Source: Akkermansia muciniphila (lineage in GTDB: Bacteria > Verrucomicrobiota > Verrucomicrobiia > Verrucomicrobiales > Akkermansiaceae). Taken from it: a DNA stretch of 35,851 nt. The stretch's first letter is position 1. Every line of letters starts with the position of its first letter. The notes under the pieces are model-generated. The model did not search any database. It saw only the letters and a list, made by a program, of their open reading frames with translations, and was not told the origin of the DNA. The position numbers and the translations under genes were made by a program. The DNA is taken from the NCBI GenBank assembly GCA_945873305.1, contig CAMCCX010000023.1, positions 1 through 35,851 on the forward strand, given 5' to 3'. This document shows positions 29,808 to 35,851 of this stretch, in pieces.

Positions 29808-31220
29808 TCACGAACCGGCCGACCAACCGCCGCCGAGTGCCTTGTAGAGCTGGATGTAGGAGGTCGTCCGGTCGGCCCGGGCGTTGAACAGGTTGCTCTC
29901 CAGACCGAGCAACGAGCGTTGCGCATCGAGGACCGTGAGAATATCGGTCTCGCCCGCTTGATAGCTCTGCTGGGCGAGATCGGCGGCTTCACGGGCGGCG
30001 GCGGTGGCTTTTTCCAAGGTGTCGAGCCGCTCGCTGGTGCGGCGGCAGGCGATGAGCGAGTCCTCGACTTCCGAGAGCGCGGTGAGGACGGTGGCGCGGT
30101 AGGTTTGGAGCGCTTGTTCCTCGACGGCCCTCTGGGCGTTGATGTTGGCGCGGATGCGTCCGGCGTCGAAGATCGGTCCGGTGAGGCTGGCGATGAGGGC
30201 GGAGCTGGCGGTGTCGGGGTTGAAGATTTTTGCCGCGCCGAGCGCGTTCACGCCGAGGGAGCCGCTGAGGTTGAGGGAGGGGAAACGCTCGGCATCGGCG
30301 GCGCGGGTCTGGGCGGCGGCGGCGAGCAGTTGATAGCCGGCAAGCCGGACGTCCGGGCGCTGGCGGAGCGTGTCGGCCGGGATGCCGACGGCGAGGCTGG
30401 CCGATGGATTCGGGATGCTTTGTTTGCCGGAGGAAAGCAGACCATCGAGGCTGCCGGGAGTGCGGCCGGCGAGGAGGGCGAGCAGGTTTCGGGATTGGGC
30501 GATGGTTTGCCGCAGGGCGGGCACCCCGGCGCGCGCTTGTTCGAGGCTGCTGAGGGCTTGGCTGGATTCGAGGGAATCCGCCTCGCCCGACTGGGTCCGC
30601 CAGGTGGCGAGCTGCGACGTTTGCTCGCGGGACGAGACGATGCGCAACAGCACCTCAAGCGCGGCTTCCGCGACCCGGAGCCGGGTGTAGGCGATGGCGA
30701 TTTCCGAGGCGAGGGCGGCTTGGACGGAGTTGAAATTCTCCTCGGTGGCGCCGACTTGGGCGGTGGCGGCGGCGATGGTGCTGCGGCGTTGGCCGAAAAG
30801 ATCCGCTTCCCAAGAGGCGTTGAGCGCGGCGGCGGAAGACGAGCCGCCTTTCCAATCCGATCCGAAGCCGTCATCCGCGGTGCTGCTGGCGGTGGCGGAC
30901 GCCGCCCCGCGCAGGCTGGGGAAGAGCGAGGCGACCTCGGCATCCCGCCGGGACCGGGCTTCGCGAATCCGGGCCGAGGCCGAGGCCATGTCCGGGCTGT
31001 TGCCGAGGGCGTCGGAAATGACGCGGTTGAGCCCGGGATCGTCGAAGCGCTTCCACCAGCGCGAAAGGTCGCGGGTGGGCGAGGCGACGGGAAATCCCGC
31101 GGCGTTTTTCCAGTCCGCCGGAACGGAGACTCCGCCATGCAGCGCAACGGAACGCACCCCGCAACCACTCAATCCGATGAGGATGAAGGCCGAAAATAGA
31201 AAAATACGATGAGAAGTCAT
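29808..31220 (-). CDS. TolC/NodT-family outer-membrane efflux lipoprotein
   Basis: The ATG at 31220 gives 470 residues with lipoprotein signal MTSHRIFLFSAFILIGLSGC (lipobox LSGC). The NodT/OprM family features follow: DLSRWWKRFDDPGLNRVISD, SPDMASASARIREARS and two duplicated outer-membrane-efflux repeats with long helices. PADTLRQRPDVRLAGYQLLA and GPIFDAGRIRANINAQRAVE are hallmark segments, and YQAGETDILTVLDAQRSLL closes the second repeat. As a trimer it forms the exit duct of the tripartite system encoded directly downstream. It is probably the first gene of the operon, 62 bases after the OmpA-family gene. Confidence 0.93.
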   Translation of the reverse strand: MTSHRIFLFSAFILIGLSGCGVRSVALHGGVSVPADWKNAAGFPVASPTRDLSRWWKRFDDPGLNRVISDALGNSPDMASASARIREARSRRDAEVASLFPSLRGAASATASSTADDGFGSDWKGGSSSAAALNASWEADLFGQRRSTIAAATAQVGATEENFNSVQAALASEIAIAYTRLRVAEAALEVLLRIVSSREQTSQLATWRTQSGEADSLESSQALSSLEQARAGVPALRQTIAQSRNLLALLAGRTPGSLDGLLSSGKQSIPNPSASLAVGIPADTLRQRPDVRLAGYQLLAAAAQTRAADAERFPSLNLSGSLGVNALGAAKIFNPDTASSALIASLTGPIFDAGRIRANINAQRAVEEQALQTYRATVLTALSEVEDSLIACRRTSERLDTLEKATAAAREAADLAQQSYQAGETDILTVLDAQRSLLGLESNLFNARADRTTSYIQLYKALGGGWSAGS

Positions 31221-31282
31221 GCGCAGTCTGATCACACTCCAATCGCCTGACTTTCAGAAAGGCCCAAATTGCTGATTGTTCT

Positions 31283-32620
31283 CTACGGGCTGAAACGGGC
31301 CGAACTTGCGGGCCAGAAATCCAGATAGATCTCCGTCCGCCGGTTCGCCCGGCGGCCCTCCGGGTCATCGCCGCCGGTCTCCGTGACGTTCGGCCGCCGC
31401 GGCTGGCTGGCTCCTTTGGCGTGGGTCACGATCTGGCGCGCGTCGACTCCGGATTTGATCAAATGATCCCGGACCACGTCGGCCCGGCGCGAGGAGAGGC
31501 TGTTGTTATAGCCGACGGTGCCGAGGGCGTCGGTGTGGCCGCTGAGGGTGATTTTCTTGCCGGGATCGGAGCGCAGGATGAGCGCGACGATTTCCAACTG
31601 GCGGCTGGTGCGCGGGTTCATTTCGTCTTCGTCGAACTCGAAATAGAGCGCGAGCGTGTCGCCGCCGTTCGGGTTTTTGACCAGCGGCGTGTAGTAGAGA
31701 TCGCCGCCGGCGACGCGGCGGGCGTAGTCGGCGAGGAGTTGGTTGAGGTTGATCTCGGAAACGGTCCATTTCGCGGCCGCTTGTTTGAGGGTGATGGCGA
31801 ATTGCGCGCTTTGTTTGCCGTCGCGGGTTTCCACGTTGGCGAGGTAGCCGGCGGTGTCGTCGCGCTGGAACATGGAGCGCAGCGGTTTGGTTTTGCGGAG
31901 CAGGTATTCGCCCTCTTCAAACAGGATGCAAAGTCCGGCGATCTTGGCGTCCGAGACGGTCGCCGGGTTCACGAAAGTCCGCGCGCGTTCGAAATCCTGC
32001 TTCAAGACCGCTTGCAGAAACGCGTCGGCGACGTCCAGCGAATCCGTGGGGATGGCTTGGGGAAGCGGCTCGTCCGGGCCGGGCGGGAGGGTGATTTTTT
32101 CCACGGTCCACTTGCCGTTTTGGCGGCGGAGATCGAGGAAAATGCGGTCGCGGCCGGGGGCTTGGCCGTCGAGTTCGAGCGACCAGCGCGAGCGGGTGTT
32201 GAGCTCGATTTCCCCCACCTCGCGGATGCCGTCGGGCTGGCGCAAGCGCAACGGGGCGGCGGAGAGCGCCGCGAGCCGGGCGCGGGTTTCGGAGTCGAGC
32301 GCGTCCTTGCCGAGCAAGCGCGTGAGCTTCGCGAGATCGCCGGATTCCAAGGCTTGGGCGACTTGCGCGACGAGCACCGCGGGATCCGCGGCGGCACCGA
32401 CGGTGGCGGGGGTCTCGCGCGGCGGGGCCGGGTTTTCAGGGACGGCGGGCTCGGGAGGCGTTCCGATTTCCGGCGGCGTCAGCGGATTTTCCGGCAGCGC
32501 CGAGACCGCCGCGGGAGGCTTCGATGGCACGCCCGGACGGACGATCAGCATGACGATGGCGGCAGCGGCGATGACCGCTGCGAGACCGAGGAAAAAGTAG
32601 GGAAGCTTGGAACGTTGCAT
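31283..32620 (-). CDS. OmpA-family protein with an N-terminal membrane anchor
   Basis: The ATG at 32620 gives 445 residues. An N-terminal helix (YFFLGLAAVIAAAAIVMLIV) is followed by a proline-rich linker (PENPLTPPEIGTPPEPAVPE), two central domains of unknown family (about 85-190 and 190-300), and a C-terminal OmpA peptidoglycan-binding domain. The OmpA part shows LALYFEFDEDEM, then KKITLSGHTDALGTVGYNNS, the NxxLSxxRAxxV pattern and GRRANRRTEIYLDF. The anchor appears uncleaved, so the protein probably links the inner membrane to peptidoglycan. It lies between HtrA and the efflux operon on the same strand. Confidence 0.85.
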   Translation of the reverse strand: MQRSKLPYFFLGLAAVIAAAAIVMLIVRPGVPSKPPAAVSALPENPLTPPEIGTPPEPAVPENPAPPRETPATVGAAADPAVLVAQVAQALESGDLAKLTRLLGKDALDSETRARLAALSAAPLRLRQPDGIREVGEIELNTRSRWSLELDGQAPGRDRIFLDLRRQNGKWTVEKITLPPGPDEPLPQAIPTDSLDVADAFLQAVLKQDFERARTFVNPATVSDAKIAGLCILFEEGEYLLRKTKPLRSMFQRDDTAGYLANVETRDGKQSAQFAITLKQAAAKWTVSEINLNQLLADYARRVAGGDLYYTPLVKNPNGGDTLALYFEFDEDEMNPRTSRQLEIVALILRSDPGKKITLSGHTDALGTVGYNNSLSSRRADVVRDHLIKSGVDARQIVTHAKGASQPRRPNVTETGGDDPEGRRANRRTEIYLDFWPASSARFSP

Positions 32621-32660
32621 GAAGACCACAGTTGAAAGAGAGGAGGACGGAAAAAGCGAA

Positions 32661-34175
32661 TCATTCCTGTCGCGGAAGCGCCGGTAAATTCAAGCGCAGC
32701 ACCTGGCCGTCGCGGAAGACTTGCAGGCTGGTGTCCTGCACTGCGGCGGAGGCGGCGAGGTGCAGGAAAAACTCGTTGGCTCCGCTGACCCGCGAGTTGT
32801 TCACCCCCACGACTAGGTCGCCGACTCTCACTTGCGTGGCGGCCAGCCCGTCTTCCGCGACGGCGGTCACCACCACGCCGCGGTATCCGCGCAGCCGTTC
32901 GGGCACCGACAAATCCCGGACTTGGATGCCGAGCGCTTTCAAAACTTCCTCGGGATCGCGGGTGCGGCCTTGGTGGGCGGCGGCGGCCGGCGGCTGCGCG
33001 GAGGCCGCGGCACCGCTTTCGGCGATAGTGGCTTTGACCATCAGCGACTGGCCCTTGCGCCAGACATCGAGATTGACCCCGTCACCGACGCGCGCCCGCT
33101 GGACGAGCGCGAAAAGCTGGGTGGCGGAGTGGATTTTCTCGCCGTTGAGCGAGCGGACGACGTCCCACGCTTGCAGCCCGGCGGCCTCCGCGGGGGAGCC
33201 GGGGGAAACCCCGAGAATCGCCGCGCCCTCGGCTTCCTCGTAGCCGAGCGCGGCGCGGACCGTCGGGTCGAGGTCGCGCATTTGCACGCCGAGGAAGCCG
33301 CGGATCGGCCGGCCGCGTTCGAGGATTTGGAACAGCGCCTCCTTCACGTCGTTGGATGGGATCGAGAAGCCCACGCCTTGGAAGCCGGGGTTCTGTTTGT
33401 CCTGGGAAAAAATCGCGACGTTGATGCCGATGACTTCTCCGCGCAAATTCACCAGCGGCCCGCCGGAATTTCCCGGATTGATCGCGGCGTCCGTTTGGAA
33501 GAGATCGCGCTGGTTGTCGGAGAGCGAGCGTTCCTTGGCGGAGATGATTCCCTGGGTCACTGTCTCGCCGAGGCCGAACGGATTGCCCAGCGCCAACACG
33601 ATTTGGCCGACCATGGCCTGCGAGGAATCGCCCATTTTCAGCGGCGTGAAAATCTCGTTGGAATCGATTTTCAACACCGCGATGTCCAGCAACGTGTCCT
33701 CGCCGATGAGGTGGGCCGTGTAAGACTTGCCGCCGTGCAGCGTCACTTGGATTTTCTGTTGGCCGGCGATCACGTGATGGTTCGTCACCACGTGGCCCTC
33801 CTTGGTGACGATCACGCCGGAGCCCTGGCCTTGGGTCGGATAATTCCGGACGCGCGCCTGGCCCCAGATGTCTAGCAGCTGCTCGCTGCGGATGCCCGCC
33901 GTGTCGATGCTGACGACCGACGGCACCACCGCTTCGGTGAGCCGCGCGTATTCGTCGTTGAGGCGGGAGAGCAGCTCGACGTCGCCAAGATTCAGCGGAG
34001 CCTTGTCCGGCAGCGTGAAGGCTTCCGGCTGGAACTGCCCGGCGCTTTTGGAAAAACCGGGAATCACGCTGCGCAAATCGCCGCCGGACCGCCACGTCCG
34101 CAGCGCGGAGACGGCGATGAAAGCGGTGACGAAGACGGCGGCAAGCGCCAACAAACGACGGAATGCGGGATTCAT
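32661..34175 (-). CDS. HtrA/Deg-family serine protease with two PDZ domains
   Basis: The ATG at 34175 gives 504 residues with an N-terminal membrane anchor or signal (LLALAAVFVTAFIAVSALRT). The chymotrypsin-like domain has the triad His134 (TNHHVIAG), Asp164 (DTLLDIAVLKID) and Ser237 (AAINPGNSGGPLV). Two PDZ domains follow (IRGFLGVQMRDLDPTVRAAL and the segment around GVVVTAVAEDGLAATQVRVG), separated by an Ala/Pro-rich linker. It degrades or refolds damaged envelope proteins. The open frame extends far upstream in the sequence of the divergent gene, but that part is not family-like. It ends 40 bases before the OmpA-family gene. Confidence 0.93.
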   Translation of the reverse strand: MNPAFRRLLALAAVFVTAFIAVSALRTWRSGGDLRSVIPGFSKSAGQFQPEAFTLPDKAPLNLGDVELLSRLNDEYARLTEAVVPSVVSIDTAGIRSEQLLDIWGQARVRNYPTQGQGSGVIVTKEGHVVTNHHVIAGQQKIQVTLHGGKSYTAHLIGEDTLLDIAVLKIDSNEIFTPLKMGDSSQAMVGQIVLALGNPFGLGETVTQGIISAKERSLSDNQRDLFQTDAAINPGNSGGPLVNLRGEVIGINVAIFSQDKQNPGFQGVGFSIPSNDVKEALFQILERGRPIRGFLGVQMRDLDPTVRAALGYEEAEGAAILGVSPGSPAEAAGLQAWDVVRSLNGEKIHSATQLFALVQRARVGDGVNLDVWRKGQSLMVKATIAESGAAASAQPPAAAAHQGRTRDPEEVLKALGIQVRDLSVPERLRGYRGVVVTAVAEDGLAATQVRVGDLVVGVNNSRVSGANEFFLHLAASAAVQDTSLQVFRDGQVLRLNLPALPRQE

Positions 34176-34310
34176 GGGACGGGGTGGGTGACGGGGCCAA
34201 CCATGCGCGCGAATCGCGAAAATCCAAGCGCGGAAACCACGCCGACCCGCGGGCGGCGGGCGGAAGATATTTATTCTTCTTCCCCCTTGGCCCCGCTCCT
34301 GAATTTTGCG

Positions 34311-35282
34311 ATGAACCCGCCGATGCGAGTCCCCGTTGCCTTGGTTTGTGCCGCCCTGAGCCTCAACAGCGCGCGGGCGGAAATCCTCTCCGACGCCGAC
34401 CGCGAGACGCTGTTGGAGAATCTCGAGAAACTCCGGGAGTCGGCCGATTCCAAGGTGGACGCGAGGTTCCGCATCGCCTTGGCCGCCTTCCGCGAGGCGA
34501 TCGGCAGCGACGATGCCGCGATCTCGCTTTACCTCAACTGCATGGAAAAGGTGAACTTCGAGGACCAGCAAAAGAAGTCCGCCGATTTCCGCGAATGGAA
34601 GCGCAAGGAAGCCGAAAATCTCTCCGATCCCGGCCTCCGCTTCGCCCTCCGCCACCAACTCCGCTGGCTCATCCTCACCCTCCAAGCCGCCTCAGACAAA
34701 GCCGATCGCGCCAAACTGGCCATGGATGCCCAGGAAGTCGTCGATTCCATTTTCCGCGATCCTGAGAAACTTAAAAACCAGGAAGCCATCCTCAGCCAAG
34801 CGGTGACGACATCCGTTTTCGCCAGAGCTTACGAAATCAACAGCGCCAAGGTGGAGAAGTGGCCGCTCTCGCCCATCCAGCTCGACCAGGTTTACGACGA
34901 CATCCTGCTGCCGCCCTATCGCAGCCCCGGCCGCGTGGGCGAATTGCGCGCCGTTTGGATCAAGCGCATCCAGCAGGAGGGCGCGAAAATGGAGCACTGG
35001 TCGGGAGATGATAAAAACCCGAAGGAGGACAGAAGGATCGGCATGGCGTCCGCGATGCAATCGCCCGCCTACGAGAAATTCCTGGCCGAGGCCCAGCCGA
35101 AACTCCAGTGGGAGATGGAGTGCGACCTCTTCCGCAACGGCGACGAGAGCGGTGCCGCGCTGCGGATGTTAGCCCACCTGGAGAAATATCTCGCCCATCC
35201 CTCCGCCCGCGATTGGGGGAAACAATTTGAAGCGCTGCTCAAGCCCGCGGCAGCGGCAACCGCCGCGACCCCGGAACCGTGA
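34311..35282 (+). CDS. Secreted helical protein, unknown function
   Basis: The ATG at 34311 gives 323 residues with a signal peptide (RVPVALVCAALSLNSARAEI); an ATG at 34323 is equally possible. The mature protein is highly charged and predicted helical, with no cysteine-rich or catalytic motif that I recognise. It has a repeat-free sequence with an Ala-rich tail. It is divergent from the HtrA gene, with about 135 bases between, which include an AT-rich stretch near 34266-34280 that may be its promoter. Confidence 0.7.
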   Translation: MNPPMRVPVALVCAALSLNSARAEILSDADRETLLENLEKLRESADSKVDARFRIALAAFREAIGSDDAAISLYLNCMEKVNFEDQQKKSADFREWKRKEAENLSDPGLRFALRHQLRWLILTLQAASDKADRAKLAMDAQEVVDSIFRDPEKLKNQEAILSQAVTTSVFARAYEINSAKVEKWPLSPIQLDQVYDDILLPPYRSPGRVGELRAVWIKRIQQEGAKMEHWSGDDKNPKEDRRIGMASAMQSPAYEKFLAEAQPKLQWEMECDLFRNGDESGAALRMLAHLEKYLAHPSARDWGKQFEALLKPAAAATAATPEP

Positions 35283-35391
35283 TCTTTGTGCGATGGGACC
35301 AGGTTGCATGTATCTCTGCCCGAAACTCCTCGCCAAATCCGCCTGATCTCCACACCCTTCGACGGAACGAATTACAAAGTTAGATAAAATA

Positions 35392-35736
35392 ATGAAAACC
35401 CTGTCTCCACTGTTGGCGCTAATCCAAATTCTCCTTGCTACGCATACTCTCGCAGCGGATTACCTCGGCGAATTTGAGCGGTTAAAAGGTTCTGCTAATG
35501 AGGTAGAGATTAGGGCCTTCTTGACAAAAAGCGCTGAAACAGAGCAGGGAAACCCCGATTACTACGCAACAGCGGGCAATTATTGGTGGCAGTTATCACA
35601 GTCTATGAGCATTACTACCAAGCCGACGGAAGGGAATGATCTTTCGGTGCGTGACCAGAAATCAGGAAAGGAGGTTGGAAGCATAAGCACTTTAGGGCAG
35701 ATGAAGGGGAAATTTTTCTTTCCGTTAAATTGTTAA
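35392..35736 (+). CDS. Small secreted protein, AT-rich, possibly truncated
   Basis: The ATG at 35392 gives 114 residues with a signal peptide (MKTLSPLLALIQILLATHTL). The mature part LGEFERLKGSANEVEIRAFL and DYYATAGNYWWQLSQSMSIT looks like the start of a larger secreted protein; the last residues (GKFFFPLNC) are unlike the rest and the frame ends abruptly. GC content here is about 45 percent against more than 60 percent in the neighbours, and codon use differs. It may be a transferred or decaying gene. I do not recognise the family. Confidence 0.55.
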   Translation: MKTLSPLLALIQILLATHTLAADYLGEFERLKGSANEVEIRAFLTKSAETEQGNPDYYATAGNYWWQLSQSMSITTKPTEGNDLSVRDQKSGKEVGSISTLGQMKGKFFFPLNC

Positions 35737-35851
35737 AATCTCAGCAGGCTGGCTGATGGACATTCGATAGGAGAATCCGATCTCACCTGCAAGCTCCGAA
35801 TGCACTCCCGCGCTGGGAAGGGCCGGTGGAGCCGACGAGGAGCGGAGCGAC
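35737..35851. other. Right-end gap with no recognisable gene
   Basis: The last 115 bases hold no convincing frame on either strand. GC content rises again towards the end. Confidence 0.5.

Noticed and set aside
29643-31199. Long plus-strand open frame (518 codons)
   Set aside because: It is antisense to the outer-membrane efflux lipoprotein gene; Gly/Glu/Ala/Arg-rich composition typical of a shadow in GC-rich DNA.
31421-32635. Long plus-strand open frame (404 codons)
   Set aside because: It is antisense to the OmpA-family gene, which has an intact OmpA domain.

Overview
The window is a GC-rich (roughly 60-65 percent by eye) stretch of bacterial chromosome, almost certainly from the Verrucomicrobiota. 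That placement is inferred from the gene families present: a YXWGXW-repeat secreted protein with a proline/arginine-rich tail, two secreted SHD1-domain zinc peptidases, a BlaI-type regulator carrying a histone H1-like lysine/alanine tail, and a SMUG1-type uracil-DNA glycosylase. No rRNA is present to confirm it. Shine-Dalgarno sequences are rare; many starts were chosen from signal peptides, family N-termini or ATGA overlaps.

Layout. 1-2.5 kb: start of a minus-strand gene leaving the window, dnaN with a strong terminator, and a HupE/UreJ-type membrane protein. 2.5-7.0 kb: cell-envelope/secreted block with the YXWGXW gene, broken by an 8-bp tandem duplication, and two convergent paralogous SHD1-gluzincin peptidases. 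7.2-9.7 kb: heme-pathway prenyltransferase (ctaB), SMUG1-like glycosylase and a SirB1-like protein. 9.7-13.9 kb, all minus strand: tRNA-Val(GAC), BlaI/H1 fusion, thioredoxin-like protein, LysM lipoprotein, and the trpF-tatD pair. 14.0-21.3 kb, all plus strand: DUF485 protein plus ActP-like symporter, a YraQ-type permease coupled to its TIGR03943/YcgQ partner, a small membrane protein, recR, and an M3 oligopeptidase. 21.3-21.8 kb: a gap with a terminator, three short apex-related hairpins and one possible 47-residue ORF. 21.8-23.6 kb: YhaM-like HD exoribonuclease and a vapBC-type toxin-antitoxin pair. 23.7-34.2 kb, all minus strand: HtrA/Deg protease, OmpA-family protein, outer-membrane efflux lipoprotein, MacA-like adaptor, MacB-like ATPase and permease, and a secreted glycoside hydrolase family 2 protein overlapping the permease gene. 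34.3-35.85 kb: a secreted protein of unknown function and an AT-richer, possibly truncated secreted ORF.

How they work together. The 29.8-31.2 kb genes plus the ATPase and permease make a complete tripartite ABC efflux system (outer membrane, periplasmic, inner membrane). HtrA and the OmpA protein upstream make the whole block an envelope module. The permease/TIGR03943 pair carries matching His/Cys-rich loops that suggest metal handling. The points most worth a second look are the BlaI-H1 fusion with dyads in its promoter, the clean 8-bp duplication that switches off the second half of the YXWGXW gene, and the triple-hairpin cluster near 21.5 kb.
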